Source: Yersinia rochesterensis (GTDB lineage Bacteria > Pseudomonadota > Gammaproteobacteria > Enterobacterales > Enterobacteriaceae). From it: a stretch of DNA of 64,000 bases. The stretch covers positions 2,542,001 through 2,606,000 of the forward strand of contig NZ_CP032482.1 in assembly GCF_003600645.1 (NCBI RefSeq). The letters run 5' to 3'. The translations under genes were made by a program, and so were the position numbers. Below the pieces are notes generated by a model. That model ran no database searches. It was not told where the DNA came from and saw only the letters and a list, made by a program, of their open reading frames with translations. How positions within the stretch are numbered: position 1 is the stretch's first letter; each line of letters opens with the position of its first letter. Positions 1-9,458 of the stretch are shown in pieces.

Positions 1-79
1 CTCAAGAGCGGTTTTTTAGCGAATATTATCTTTTGTTCCTTAAAACAGCTTGTCACCTGACTACTTGCCCAAAGTCATT

Positions 80-184
80 AGTGTGGTAGGTAGCCAGTGA
101 ATAAACCGCGCAGCTCTGACTCAGGTCAGTGATTCGGGTACGAGAATCTAGCTAACCCCAGCTATTTCAAGTACGAAAGGCATA
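80..184 (+). repeat. degenerate ERIC-like repeat upstream of qorB
   Basis: The segment keeps recognisable ERIC blocks in the right order: a GCCAGTGAATAAA block, GTCAGTGATTCGGGT, and a TTCAAGTACGAAAGGCATA end resembling the TGAAGTATGACGGGTATA end of the intact copies elsewhere in this window. The central stem has diverged to CTGAC-TCAG-GTCAG, which is still self-complementary. It ends about 20 bp before the qorB start, so it would lie in the 5' leader. Bases 1-79 show nothing I can assign. This could be chance similarity, but the order and spacing of the blocks favour a decayed ERIC. Confidence 0.5.
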
Positions 185-206
185 ACATCACATTTGGAGC
201 ATCATA

Positions 207-1064
207 ATGATCGCAGTAACCGGAGCTACCGGCCAACTAGGCCGCCTTGTTATCAATGCATTACTCAAAAAAGTCCCAGCCAGTGAAATTATTGCCGCCG
301 TACGCAGCCCTGAGAAGGCCAGTGATTTAGCAGCGTTAGGCGTTCAGGTACTTAAAGCTGATTATAGCCAACCCGCGACATTAGAAACTGCTTTCCAAGG
401 GGTTGATAAACTGCTGTTAATCTCATCGAGTGAAGTGGGACAACGTATTGCCCAACATACTGCGGTAATCAATGCCGCCAAAAAAGCAGGCGTCAAATTG
501 TTGGCGTATACCAGTTTGCTGCATGCCGATAAAAGCACTTTGGGATTAGGTGAAGAACACCGTGCCACAGAAGAACTTCTGCGCGACTCAGGCCTGCCGG
601 TGGTGCTCTTGAGAAACGGCTGGTATACCGAAAACTATGCTGCAAGTATTGCACCGGCGCTAGCCCATGGTGCATTCATCGGCGCGGTCGCTGATGGCCG
701 TATCGCCTCTGCCGCGCGTGAAGACTATGCCGAGGCCGCCGCCACAGTGCTGACCCAAGAAAATCAAGCCGGTAAAGTTTACGAATTAGCTGGTGATGAC
801 AGCTATACATTGGCCGAATTCACAGCAGAAATTGCCCGCCAATCCGGCAAACCAGTCGTATACAAAAATCTATCTGAGACTGACTTCAAGCAAGCGCTGA
901 TTGGAGCCGGTTTACCTGACGGTTTTGCCAGCCTGCTGACCGATTCTGATGCGGGTGCGGCTAAAGGTGGGCTTTTTGATGATAGCCATACCTTGAGCAA
1001 ACTTATTGGCCGCCCAACAACCCCCTATGCCAAAGTGATTGCTGCAACACTGGCTACACTTTAA
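207..1064 (+). CDS. qorB: NAD(P)H:quinone oxidoreductase QorB (YtfG), NmrA-like family
   Basis: A 285-residue atypical short-chain dehydrogenase, the same length class as E. coli QorB/YtfG (about 286). The N-terminus has the Rossmann motif VTGATGQLG (residues 4-12), and the NmrA-like fold continues through LLLISSSEVGQR and the conserved LLRNGWYTENY near residue 140. The family reduces quinones with NAD(P)H in the cytosol, probably protecting against quinone stress. The start is supported by a GGAG about 8 nt upstream. It stands alone in this window: the neighbour metY runs convergently. Function is from family similarity; the enzyme assignment is firm, the physiological role less so. Confidence 0.9.
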   Translation: MIAVTGATGQLGRLVINALLKKVPASEIIAAVRSPEKASDLAALGVQVLKADYSQPATLETAFQGVDKLLLISSSEVGQRIAQHTAVINAAKKAGVKLLAYTSLLHADKSTLGLGEEHRATEELLRDSGLPVVLLRNGWYTENYAASIAPALAHGAFIGAVADGRIASAAREDYAEAAATVLTQENQAGKVYELAGDDSYTLAEFTAEIARQSGKPVVYKNLSETDFKQALIGAGLPDGFASLLTDSDAGAAKGGLFDDSHTLSKLIGRPTTPYAKVIAATLATL

Positions 1065-1138
1065 TTTTTCACCATCATTGTTTCCGCTATGACTCTTGAC
1101 CGGTACCCTCGGGCTACCGGTCACATTCAGCGTCTGTC

Positions 1139-2416
1139 TTATGATTTAGCCGCATCCAATGCTTGGGCAAGGTCATTGAGGATGTCATCAATGTGCTCAA
1201 TACCAATCGACAACCTCACCATATCCCGTGGTACACCCGCCTTAATAAGCTCTTCATCATTGAGCTGACGGTGAGTTGTGGAGGCTGGATGGCACGCCAA
1301 TGATTTGGCATCACCAATATTAACCAGCCGTACGATCAAATTCAGCGCATCGATAAATCGTCCCCCCGCCGCCTGCCCGCCATGAACACCGAATGACAAT
1401 ATAGCGGCAGGTTTACCACCAAAATAGCGTTGGGCTAATTCATGTTCAGGATGGTCAGGTAAACCGGCATATTTAACCCAGCTAACTTGTGGGTGATTCT
1501 GCAAGTAATGGGCAACTTTCAATGCATTTTCAGTATGGCGCTCCATGCGCAAAGCCAGAGTTTCTAGCCCTTGTAAGATCAGAAAGGCATTGAATGGCGA
1601 CAGTGCCGCGCCGGTATTTCTCAGCGGTACCACTCGGCAGCGACCAATATACGCAGCCGCGCCAAATTGCTCGGTATAAGTCACACCGTGATAAGACGGA
1701 TCGGGCGTATTCAATTGAGCAAAACGCTTCGGATATTGTGCCCACGGGAACTTACCGGAATCCACCACTATGCCACCAATGCTGGAACCGTGGCCGCCGA
1801 TATATTTGGTCAATGAATGCACCACAATATCCGCGCCATGTTCAAATGGCCGACAAAGAATAGGTGTCGCGACCGTATTATCGACAATCAATGGCACCCC
1901 GTGCCGATGGGCGGCATCAGCCAATTTTTTCAGATCAACAATATTGCCCGCTGGATTACCAATTGATTCACAAAAAACCGCTTTTGTCCGGTCATCAATC
2001 AATGCTTCTAATGCTTCAATATCATCATGGTCGGCAAATCGAGTTTCGATCCCGTAACGCGGCAAAGTATGGGCCAGCAGGTTGTAAGTCCCGCCATACA
2101 ACTTCGCTACTGACACGATATTATCCCCGGCTTCAGCAAGTGTCTGGATAGCATAGGTGATCGCGGCCATACCGGATGCAACTGCCAGGGCAGCAATCCC
2201 CCCTTCCAGCGCTGCAACCCGTTGTTCCAACACATCATTGGTGGGGTTCATGATTCGTGAGTAAATATTGCCCGCGACTTTTAAATCAAATAAATCGGCA
2301 CCATGCTGGGTATCATCAAAGGCAAAAGAGGAAGTCTGATAAATGGGAACGGCAACCGCTCTGGTGGTGGGATCTGGTGAATAGCCGGCATGAATAGATA
2401 ATGTTTCTAATTTCAT
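1139..2416 (-). CDS. metY: O-acetylhomoserine/O-acetylserine sulfhydrylase
   Basis: A 425-residue PLP enzyme of the Cys/Met metabolism family, longer than MetB/MetC (about 385-395) because of the insertions typical of MetY-type sulfhydrylases. The PLP-binding lysine is K204 in [10 protein letters not shown], preceded by the phosphate-contacting VASGMAAI block near residue 80 and the VDNTVATP block near 180. The family makes homocysteine (or cysteine) directly from O-acetylhomoserine (or O-acetylserine) and sulfide. E. coli normally uses the transsulfuration route, so this is an additional assimilation path. It is monocistronic here and converges on qorB. I see no clear MetJ box array upstream; an 18-bp imperfect tandem repeat lies at 2446-2481. 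Confidence 0.9.
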   Translation of the reverse strand: MKLETLSIHAGYSPDPTTRAVAVPIYQTSSFAFDDTQHGADLFDLKVAGNIYSRIMNPTNDVLEQRVAALEGGIAALAVASGMAAITYAIQTLAEAGDNIVSVAKLYGGTYNLLAHTLPRYGIETRFADHDDIEALEALIDDRTKAVFCESIGNPAGNIVDLKKLADAAHRHGVPLIVDNTVATPILCRPFEHGADIVVHSLTKYIGGHGSSIGGIVVDSGKFPWAQYPKRFAQLNTPDPSYHGVTYTEQFGAAAYIGRCRVVPLRNTGAALSPFNAFLILQGLETLALRMERHTENALKVAHYLQNHPQVSWVKYAGLPDHPEHELAQRYFGGKPAAILSFGVHGGQAAGGRFIDALNLIVRLVNIGDAKSLACHPASTTHRQLNDEELIKAGVPRDMVRLSIGIEHIDDILNDLAQALDAAKS

Positions 2417-3060
2417 TTTTAATCCTTGTTATAGATACAATATCAATAGCTATGAACTGGTCGATAGCTACGGACTGGCGCTTTATGATGCTGCGCCTCT
2501 GACTAGACCAACAATTTACTTGCGATAGACGATATTAAGGAATTCACAATAGAGGAATTAATGAACGATACATATATGAAAAAAACAATTATTTAGTTAT
2601 TAATTATAATTAAAAATTATCGACTTCCCCCGACTAAGTCCTCCATCACTCTTCGCCGTTTCCCTGTATTTTTCTATCCCACTAACTTTCTCTTCTTACA
2701 AACCAATCATCTGATTAAAAAAGCAGATTGGTGTCTTGCTGTCTGTCTTCATTGTTAAATACTGTATATATAAACAGCATTGGATGGCAAGTTATCTTTT
2801 CTTCTTGTTCTCGCATTTAGGAGCATTTACGAGGGAATCTAATCATGTCGGGCTGACACGATGAATTTGAAGGATAATTTAAACCTAAATGTCATTATGC
2901 GGAGTGGGTTTGTCACAACAAAGTGGTCATTTTCACTTAGGGAGTATTGCCCCCTTAACTAAATAGATAGAGCATCAACCTATCACTGTCCGCTATTTAC
3001 AACCATGTCCACTCCAGTGATACACTTGTCTCATATCATGCTAACTGAACAATTAATGCC
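2417..3060. other. 644-bp intergenic region between metY and the GlxA-like regulator
   Basis: No gene-sized reading frame with a credible ribosome site is visible. It must hold the divergent promoters for metY and the regulator at 3061. Notable content: an 18-bp imperfect tandem repeat at 2446-2481, a strongly AT-rich stretch at 2570-2620, an imperfect inverted repeat (ACCAATC...GATTGGT) around 2701-2732, and a near-consensus LexA box at 2760-2779. A 33-codon frame starting near 2861 has no convincing support and is not called. Confidence 0.6.
2760..2779. promoter_or_regulatory. near-consensus LexA (SOS) box
   Basis: The 20-mer TACTGTATATATAAACAGCA contains the invariant CTGT-N8-ACAG and an alternating AT core. 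It differs from the enterobacterial LexA consensus at only two positions. No known SOS gene follows on either strand: metY begins 344 bp to the left and the GlxA-like gene 281 bp to the right. The site could control an unannotated small RNA or peptide, the regulator at 3061, or nothing. Confidence 0.6.
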
Positions 3061-4038
3061 ATGCACACTTTCTTGATTATCATCCCTAATGGGGGAATGC
3101 TGTTTGAAGCAATAGGGGTCACCGATATTCTTATGCATGCTAATCGCCTGCGAACAACGGATACTCCTAACCCACCCTATCAGGTCACTGTTGCAACAAC
3201 ACAACCGCATCGCGTGGTAAACGGCATTTCAGGTCTAAACTTGCTTGCTGACCAGCGGCTTTCCGACCTGGATCCGACACTTTCCCGCAACACAATAATG
3301 GTCACTGGCAAAGGGCTGACAGAGGATGAAAGTAGCAATGTTGTCAGTTGGCTTAAGCTGGCAGAGCCACATGCCGAACGAATAGTTTCGATCTGTGGGG
3401 GCGCACTTCTACTGGCCAAGGCCGGTTTACTGGATGGGCGGCATGCCACTACACACTGGCGGTTGCTTGATACCCTGCAAACCCAATACCCACGGATAAT
3501 GGTGGAACGCGGTCCTTTGTATGTTCAAGATGGCATGGTCTGGACATCTGGGGGGGTCAGTTCAGGTTTTGATCTGACTCTCGCTTTGGTCGAAGACGAC
3601 CAAGGATTTAATATCGCCAGAGAGATTGCGCAAGACCTCGTGATGTTTCTGCGCCGTCCTGGCGGACAAATACAGTTTAGTCGGTATTTACTGAATCAAG
3701 CCAATGATGGGGTGATCCGTGATCTTCAAGCATGGTTGCCTAATAATCTCACCCATAATTTGTCCGTCGAAAATCTGGCAGAACGAGCTGCCATGAGTCC
3801 GCGTAACTTTACTCGAGTATTCACTCGGGAGACCGGTCTTACACCAGCAAAGTATATTGAAGAAGTCAGGTTAAATGCTGCCAGACAGCACCTTGAACAG
3901 ACAACCAACAGTATTGAGCAAATTGCGGTGGTCACTGGGTTTGGTCGCGGTCTAAATCTACGCAGAGTTTTTGAACGCAACTTACAGCTGACGCCAACAG
4001 AATATCGTGAACATTTCCATTCTCGCAAAATGGCATAA
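3061..4038 (+). CDS. GlxA-type transcriptional regulator (DJ-1/PfpI-like plus AraC helix-turn-helix)
   Basis: A 325-residue two-domain regulator. Residues 1-180 form a DJ-1/PfpI-like (glutamine amidotransferase-like) domain with the elbow segment SICGGALLLAKAGLLDG near 115-130. Residues about 220-320 carry two AraC-type helix-turn-helix units, including LAERAAMSPRNFTRVFTRE and the second-helix region IAVVTGFGRGLNLRRVFE. Family members usually activate or repress adjacent metabolic genes, and the N-terminal domain is thought to sense a ligand rather than catalyse. The GAPDH-like gene begins 81 bp downstream in the same direction, so it is the obvious candidate target or co-transcribed partner; that link is inference. 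Ligand unknown. Confidence 0.85.
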   Translation: MHTFLIIIPNGGMLFEAIGVTDILMHANRLRTTDTPNPPYQVTVATTQPHRVVNGISGLNLLADQRLSDLDPTLSRNTIMVTGKGLTEDESSNVVSWLKLAEPHAERIVSICGGALLLAKAGLLDGRHATTHWRLLDTLQTQYPRIMVERGPLYVQDGMVWTSGGVSSGFDLTLALVEDDQGFNIAREIAQDLVMFLRRPGGQIQFSRYLLNQANDGVIRDLQAWLPNNLTHNLSVENLAERAAMSPRNFTRVFTRETGLTPAKYIEEVRLNAARQHLEQTTNSIEQIAVVTGFGRGLNLRRVFERNLQLTPTEYREHFHSRKMA

Positions 4039-4119
4039 ATTGATCTTTTGTTGTCATTTACGCCCCCCTTTTCTGAGAGCTATTATTAATTCAATTCAGT
4101 CAATAAAGGGGTTTTTATC

Positions 4120-5130
4120 ATGGTTAAAGTGGGTATTAACGGATTCGGCAGAATTGGTCGAAATGTCCTTCGTGCAGCATTGGGACGTCATGATTTTCAG
4201 GTGGTCGCCATTAATGACCTCACTGATAGCAAAACTCTCGCTCATCTCCTTAAATATGATTCACTCTCCGGTACGTTAAATGTTGATATTAAAGCGAGTG
4301 AAAACCAAATTTTGGTTGATGGACATGCAATTCGCGTCTTTTCAGAAAGAGACCCAGCTGCAATTCCGTGGAGTAGCGTCGGTGTTGATATTGTCATAGA
4401 AGCCACCGGATTCTTTACTGAAAAGGCCAAAGCAGAAGTCCATATCACCCAAGGTGGAGCAAAGCGTGTCATCATTTCCGCTCCAGCTAAAAACGACGAC
4501 ATGACCATTGTGATGGGTGTCAATGATGACAAATATGATGCAGCCAAGCACAAAGTCGTCAGTAACGGTAGCTGCACCACTAACAGTCTTGCTCCTGCGG
4601 CACAAGTTTTACATCAGGTATTTGGCATTGAACATGGGCTTATGAATACCACCCATGCATATACCAACAGCCAAGCACTCCATGACCAACCAGAAAAAGA
4701 CTTACGAGGAGCACGTGCAGCAGCTGTTTCTATTGTTCCTTACTCCAGCGGTGCTGCTAAAGCAATCGGCAAGGTTATTCCTGAACTTGAAGGTAAAATG
4801 ACCGGCTATTCCCTGCGCGTTCCTGTGCCAGTGGTCTCTATAGTCGATTTAACCGTAAACCTTAAACGTGAAGCGACAGTTGAAGAAATTAATGCTGCAT
4901 TTCGTCAAGCTAGTGAATCTGGGCCGTTAAAGGGTATTCTGGGCTACAGCGAAGAACCTCTGGTATCAAGTGATTATCGCGGCGATCCGCGGTCATCTAT
5001 TATTGATGGCCTTTCAACACTGGTCATTGGTGGCAAACTGGTCAAAATCTTGGCTTGGTATGATAACGAATGGGGATTTTCGAATCGCCTCATTGACCTT
5101 GCTTTGTTAATGGAAAAACGCGGTTTATAA
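4120..5130 (+). CDS. type I glyceraldehyde-3-phosphate dehydrogenase, second copy type
   Basis: A 336-residue GAPDH (EC 1.2.1.-). The NAD(P)-binding motif GINGFGRIGRN is at residues 5-15, Asp33 sits in the position that favours NAD, and the catalytic cysteine is C152 in SNGSCTTNSLAP. Catalytic histidine lies in TTHAYTNSQ, and the C-terminus has the conserved WYDNEWGFSNRL. The SCTTNSLAP version and several loops differ from E. coli GapA, suggesting a paralogue in addition to the main glycolytic gapA, perhaps specialised or laterally acquired. Start is well supported by AAAGGGG upstream. A GlxA-like regulator lies just upstream. A perfect 8-bp stem at 5151-5173 follows the stop. The exact substrate role is not decidable here. 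Confidence 0.88.
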   Translation: MVKVGINGFGRIGRNVLRAALGRHDFQVVAINDLTDSKTLAHLLKYDSLSGTLNVDIKASENQILVDGHAIRVFSERDPAAIPWSSVGVDIVIEATGFFTEKAKAEVHITQGGAKRVIISAPAKNDDMTIVMGVNDDKYDAAKHKVVSNGSCTTNSLAPAAQVLHQVFGIEHGLMNTTHAYTNSQALHDQPEKDLRGARAAAVSIVPYSSGAAKAIGKVIPELEGKMTGYSLRVPVPVVSIVDLTVNLKREATVEEINAAFRQASESGPLKGILGYSEEPLVSSDYRGDPRSSIIDGLSTLVIGGKLVKILAWYDNEWGFSNRLIDLALLMEKRGL

Positions 5131-6066
5131 CCCCTTCTTGGCTATATTATCCGGGAGCATAACAAGCTCCCGGAATAGGCCAGACTCATTTTGCACTGTA
5201 ACGTCTGGAACAGTTAACAACATCGACGATGGCGGCTTAATCAACTCTTCCGCCCAAAATTTTCGTGCAACTGCTTGATATTTTGAGCAAAGACTTTAAC
5301 CGACTTTCACCTATCTATGACTTTCTGATGAAAATAGAAAGCTTAAAAAAGAGTCATTTAATTTTAAATGATTTTTGATTCAGCCATCATTATCGCTTTT
5401 TAGCTTTTCTAGCTCTGCATCTGCGGGGATTTTTATTCCTAATTAATATTACTCAGATTGATATGTCGGGCAACTGTAACAAATAATTATTGTGATATTC
5501 ATAATTAACAAATATTGCAAATCAAACCACCAAAAAACATCACATCGTGTAACCTTTAAATAAAAATCATACATATTTAATTTCAATTACAGGCAAATAT
5601 AAAAGCAAACAAACACTCATTTAAAAAACTCACCAATTGAACATTAAGCAACTCAACAAAAATAACATAACTAACTGTTTTATATGATATATATTTACAA
5701 TTTAGCTATTTTAAATACCAAATTAATATTAAGGTTAAATAATGAATTAAGTAAAATTCATATTTTTCATAAATAGTGAAACGCACTAAATATGAGCAAT
5801 GAGACGAATAAAAGCACCTTTATAGGGAATTGATGTTTTATATTAAGAATGCCATAAAGTTTTCTCTGCGACTGCCGATGACTCTCAGTAATTATTGTAT
5901 TCCATTGTTATATCTCCTAAATAATTCGAGTTACAGGAAGGCGGCAATTGAGTAAATCCCGATGAGCTTATTCAAGTAAGTCATTCGGGTGAGCGAGAAC
6001 AGCCAACGCACATGTAACGCTGAAGTATGACGGTATAAATGAACTCCCCCATTTACTGAGGTTATT
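5131..6066. other. 936-bp AT-rich intergenic region before the aer-like gene
   Basis: The first 45 bases hold a perfect hairpin (CCGGGAGC, 7-base loop, GCTCCCGG) at 5151-5173, without a T run. From about 5280 to 5900 the sequence is very AT-rich and I can see no coding potential, RNA gene or clear repeat. The last part is an ERIC element (5910-6037). The length and low GC make it a possible site of lost or foreign DNA. Confidence 0.6.
5910..6037 (+). repeat. ERIC element, standard length
   Basis: About 127 bp with the recognisable order: CTAAATAATTCGAGTTACAG, GAAGGCGGCAA, AAATCCCGATGAGCTTA, CAAGTAAGTCATTCGGGTG, AGCCAACGCACATG and TGAAGTATGACGGTATA. This matches the enterobacterial repetitive intergenic consensus. 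It ends 29 bp before the aer-like start codon, so a transcript would carry the folded element in its leader. Confidence 0.9.
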
Positions 6067-7626
6067 ATGCGAGTGAACAAACCTGTCAGCCGGCAGGAGT
6101 ATCCTATTGATCGCGATACCACCTTGCAGTCTACCACTGATATTCAAGGTAATATCACCTATGCCAATGCTGCCTTTGTGCAGGCCAGTGGCTTTGAATA
6201 TCAGAACTTGCTGGGTCAACCTCACAATGTGGTGCGGCACCCGGATATGCCCCCCGCGGCCTTTGCTGATATGTGGCGGACTTTGAATGCGGGTTTATCT
6301 TGGTCATCATTGGTCAAGAATCGTCGTCAAAATGGTGACTATTACTGGGTACGCGCCAATGCCACCCCGCTGCTCCATAAAGACCGTTTGACCGGCTATA
6401 TTTCAGTGCGAATTGCGCCAACCCGCGAAGAAGTTAAACAAGCGGAAGCACTGTATGCCGATTTTAACTCTGGCAAAGCTAAGCAACGCCGCATTGCATT
6501 GTATCGCGGGCTAATTGTCCGCACTGGCGTGTTATCTTTCCTTTCATTGTTTCAAACTCTGCCCCTGCGTTGGCGTTTGCGCGGTGCATTATTGACTGCC
6601 GCACTGCTACCGACTTTGGCGGCGATGGGGATAGGAGTGACCGGCTTGCCCTTGCTGGAGCTAGGAATAACCACCCTTTTCAGTAGCTTGATCACCTCAT
6701 TTTGGTTGGAACGCCAGGTCGCCCGCCCAATTGCCGCGATTTTGCAGCAAGCACAAGATGTCTCCTCAGGACAAGCCGGTGATTATGTGCAACTGAACCG
6801 TGTTGATGAAATTGGCTATTTAATGCGTAGCGTCAATCAGTTGGGATTGAACCTCCGCTCTCTGACAGACGACGTCAGTGGCCAGGTTGATGGTATTAAT
6901 ACTGCCAGCAGTGAAATTGCGGCAGGGAATCGTGAGTTAAAAGTTAGGACCGAACAAGCTACCGCCAATCTACAACATATTGTCAGTGCGACTGAACAAC
7001 TCGTCGCAACCGTCCAAAACAGCGCCAATAGTGCCAATGAGACGACATCATTAGCTGCTATGAGCAGCCATGCGGCGGAACGTGGTAGTGAGTTAATGCA
7101 CCAGGTGATTAATACCATGGGCACGATTAATGATTCCAGCCATCGTATTGTCGATATTATCAGTGTGATTGAAGGCATTGCTTTCCAAACCAATATTTTG
7201 GCACTCAATGCGGCGGTTGAAGCGGCAAGAGCCGGTGAACAAGGCCGTGGCTTCGCCGTGGTTGCCAGTGAAGTTCGCCATTTAGCCCAACGCTCCTCCA
7301 CTGCGGCAAAAGAAATTAAGCACCTCATTGAAACTAGTGTAGAGCGGGTTCGCGATGGGAGTAAATTAGTCCAAAACGCCGGGGCTACCATGGATAATAT
7401 TGTGCAACAGGCCGGTCAGGTTTCTACTTTAATCCGTGAAATTAGCACCTCAACCCATGAACAGACACAAGCTCTTGGCCAAATTAGCCAGTCGATTGGT
7501 CAATTAGACCAAATGACGCATCAAAATTCCGCCATGGTGGAACAATATGCCGGTGCGGCAGAAGAGCTCGCTCATCGTACCTTGCGCCTAACTGCGGCTG
7601 CCCGTATTTATCGCCCGGTAAAATAA
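6067..7626 (+). CDS. Aer-like aerotaxis/energy-taxis methyl-accepting chemoreceptor
   Basis: A 519-residue chemoreceptor. An N-terminal PAS domain (about residues 10-120; [20 protein letters not shown]) is followed by a hydrophobic membrane hairpin (about 170-215), a HAMP-like segment and a long cytoplasmic signalling domain with the tip [17 protein letters not shown] near residue 380. There is no periplasmic domain, which is the Aer layout: a FAD-binding PAS senses redox state and signals to CheA/CheW. E. coli Aer is 506 residues. FAD binding is inferred from family. The gene is monocistronic with an ERIC directly upstream. It may be Aer itself or an Aer paralogue, so I give no symbol. Confidence 0.85.
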   Translation: MRVNKPVSRQEYPIDRDTTLQSTTDIQGNITYANAAFVQASGFEYQNLLGQPHNVVRHPDMPPAAFADMWRTLNAGLSWSSLVKNRRQNGDYYWVRANATPLLHKDRLTGYISVRIAPTREEVKQAEALYADFNSGKAKQRRIALYRGLIVRTGVLSFLSLFQTLPLRWRLRGALLTAALLPTLAAMGIGVTGLPLLELGITTLFSSLITSFWLERQVARPIAAILQQAQDVSSGQAGDYVQLNRVDEIGYLMRSVNQLGLNLRSLTDDVSGQVDGINTASSEIAAGNRELKVRTEQATANLQHIVSATEQLVATVQNSANSANETTSLAAMSSHAAERGSELMHQVINTMGTINDSSHRIVDIISVIEGIAFQTNILALNAAVEAARAGEQGRGFAVVASEVRHLAQRSSTAAKEIKHLIETSVERVRDGSKLVQNAGATMDNIVQQAGQVSTLIREISTSTHEQTQALGQISQSIGQLDQMTHQNSAMVEQYAGAAEELAHRTLRLTAAARIYRPVK

Positions 7627-7798
7627 GGGCCTTATCCATAATATCCCTTTGAAACAGCACGAATAAATTGAACAATTGAGTACCACCAGCACATTATCTG
7701 TTATGGATGCTATGACAAAGTATTCATCTGTCATAGCAATAAACAGAAACCCCGCTATAGTGGGCGGGTGGTTATTCAATTATTAAATAAGGAGTTTT

Positions 7799-8059
7799 AT
7801 GTCATCACTTAATCAAACATCTGTTCGCGCCCAGCAAGGTAGCACTGATGCAAACTTACCTGGTGAAGATCATTTGATCGCCCATGAAGCTTTGCTTATC
7901 GCATTAATGGTTGAATGTGCTAACGAGTCAGACAATGATCAATTTTTGTTCAGTGTTCGAGAAACACTTAATCAGATTTTAAGTTCTTCCCGTTATCTTG
8001 ATGCGAGCAAGATAGCCAACGGTCTGATTGATGAGGCTGATGATAAAGCCAACTGTTAG
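7799..8059 (+). CDS. small acidic protein of unknown function
   Basis: An 86-residue, acidic, probably cytosolic helical protein with no signal peptide or membrane span. I do not recognise the family. The coding call rests on a good ribosome site (AAGGAG about 6 nt before the ATG) and an immediately following factor-independent terminator at 8066-8088, which define a compact single-gene unit. The middle (HEALLIALMVECANESDNDQFLF) looks like an ordered helix pair; the first 20 residues look flexible. Confidence 0.7.
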   Translation: MSSLNQTSVRAQQGSTDANLPGEDHLIAHEALLIALMVECANESDNDQFLFSVRETLNQILSSSRYLDASKIANGLIDEADDKANC

Positions 8060-8065
8060 CCTCTA

Positions 8066-8088
8066 GCCCTCACTCATGAGGGCTTTTT
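8066..8088 (+). terminator. rho-independent terminator of the 86-residue protein gene
   Basis: Perfect 7-bp stem GCCCTCA / TGAGGGC with a CTCA loop followed by TTTTT, seven bases after the stop codon. Confidence 0.9.
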
Positions 8089-8188
8089 ATTGATAGAACC
8101 AGCCAATACCGCCGCTCCTATTAATCAATAATGACAGGTAGCCATCATCAACCAATCAAAGCGGTAATATAATCTATCGAGGAAAGTA

Positions 8189-9184
8189 ATGGTTTCGCTG
8201 AAAGAAGTGGCAAATCTGGCGTCAGTTTCATTAATGACGGTTTCTCGGGCAATCAATGCCCCAGAACAATTGCGACCAGAAACTTATCAGCGAGTCATGC
8301 AAACCATTGAAACTCTCGATTATGTACCTGATTTCTTTGCCCGAAAAATGCGGGGCAACACCACCAAAACCTCGACTCTCGCCGTGCTTGCGCGCGATAC
8401 CGCCACCACTCCGTTTTCGGTCGAGATATTACTGTCCATTGAGTTGACGGCACGCGAATTTGGCTGGAATAGCTTTCTGGTCAATCTAACTTCACACGAA
8501 GACAGCGAACGCGCGGTCAACCAACTGCTGGCCCAGCGCCCCGATGGCATTATTTTTGCCTCAATGAGGCTACAACAGGTCACTGTCCCTGAATGTCTTC
8601 GGGATAAGAATATTGTGCTAGCTAATTGTGTCAGCGAGAATAATACAATCCCCAGCTACATTCCTGATGACTTTGATGGTCAATATCAGGCGCTGAAATT
8701 GCTGCTGCGCCGAGGTTATCAGCGGCCATTGTGTCTCTATCTTCCTGAGAGTTCGCTGGCGGGAAAAGCTCGGCGCGCGGGCGTGGAAAAAGCATGGCGA
8801 GAATCTACCTTACCACTGGAGCAGTTACGTCAGCACCACTTGGCGTGGGGAGATGAGCATTATCAGGATGTTATTTCTCTCTTAGAGCGCAACTGCCCTA
8901 ACGGGAAACCTGATTTTGATGTGCTTATTTGTGGTAATGACCGCATCGCTTTCCTGGCCTACCAAGTGCTTTTAGCGAAAGGTATTACCATCCCACAGCA
9001 AGTTGCGGTAGTGGGGTATGACAATATGGCCGGTATCGGAGAGCTATTTCTACCGCCACTGACTACGGTGCAACAGCCTCATTATGATATTGGTCGGGAA
9101 GCTGCTCTTCATTTAATTGAAAGGCGGGAATCACGATTAATACACCGATTGCCTTGCCCATTACTGGAGCGAGCATCCACTTAA
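8189..9184 (+). CDS. LacI-family transcriptional regulator
   Basis: A 331-residue LacI/GalR regulator. The N-terminal helix-turn-helix (SLKEVANLASVSLMTVSRAI, residues 3-22) and hinge are followed by a periplasmic-binding-protein-like ligand domain ending in GYDNMAGIGELFLPPLTTV, the usual C-terminal signature. Ligand is not evident and no sugar operon adjoins it. A LacI-type palindrome with a central CG (TGTTAACGTTAACA, 9296-9309) lies 112 bp downstream, in front of a small membrane-protein gene, which makes it a candidate operator for this protein. The start has GAGGAAAG upstream. Specific regulon unknown. Confidence 0.88.
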   Translation: MVSLKEVANLASVSLMTVSRAINAPEQLRPETYQRVMQTIETLDYVPDFFARKMRGNTTKTSTLAVLARDTATTPFSVEILLSIELTAREFGWNSFLVNLTSHEDSERAVNQLLAQRPDGIIFASMRLQQVTVPECLRDKNIVLANCVSENNTIPSYIPDDFDGQYQALKLLLRRGYQRPLCLYLPESSLAGKARRAGVEKAWRESTLPLEQLRQHHLAWGDEHYQDVISLLERNCPNGKPDFDVLICGNDRIAFLAYQVLLAKGITIPQQVAVVGYDNMAGIGELFLPPLTTVQQPHYDIGREAALHLIERRESRLIHRLPCPLLERAST

Positions 9185-9278
9185 TGCCAACGCAGCTCTG
9201 TTATGCCCATAACAGAAAAGTCGTTTTGGTTTCGGCTCTTTTTCATCCTCTATATTGATACAATATCTCGTGTATTTC

Positions 9279-9333
9279 GTGATGTTAATCACCAATGTTA
9301 ACGTTAACAATTCAATTTCGTGACGAAGATCAC
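9279..9333 (+). promoter_or_regulatory. control region with two GTGA-N6-TCAC boxes flanking a LacI-type palindrome
   Basis: GTGATGTTAATCAC (9279-9292) and GTGACGAAGATCAC (9320-9333) both match the core of a CRP site; the first also resembles an FNR box (GTGAT-N4-ATCAC). Between them is a perfect 14-bp palindrome TGTTAACGTTAACA (9296-9309) with the central CG typical of LacI-family operators. The two boxes are 41 bp apart centre to centre, about four helical turns. The next gene on the plus strand is the 58-residue membrane protein at 9459. Binding proteins are inferred from motif shape only. Confidence 0.6.
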
Positions 9334-9458
9334 TTAACATTCGTTAACCCTGCCCATGCGTTTAATATGGTTTTACGTTATTGTTATGCAACAGTGCGCA
9401 GTTGACATAATGAGTCAATGTGACAAGTTTATTGGCTCAAATAATATAAGGAGAAAAA

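Noticed and set aside
2861..2962. 33-codon frame downstream of the LexA box as a possible SOS peptide
   Set aside because: No ribosome site and no hydrophobic segment like known SOS toxins; kept only as a possibility in the LexA finding.
5832..5954. 40-codon plus-strand frame ending in the ERIC at 5910-6037
   Set aside because: The last third is ERIC sequence and the rest is unremarkable AT-rich translation; only a weak purine run precedes the ATG.
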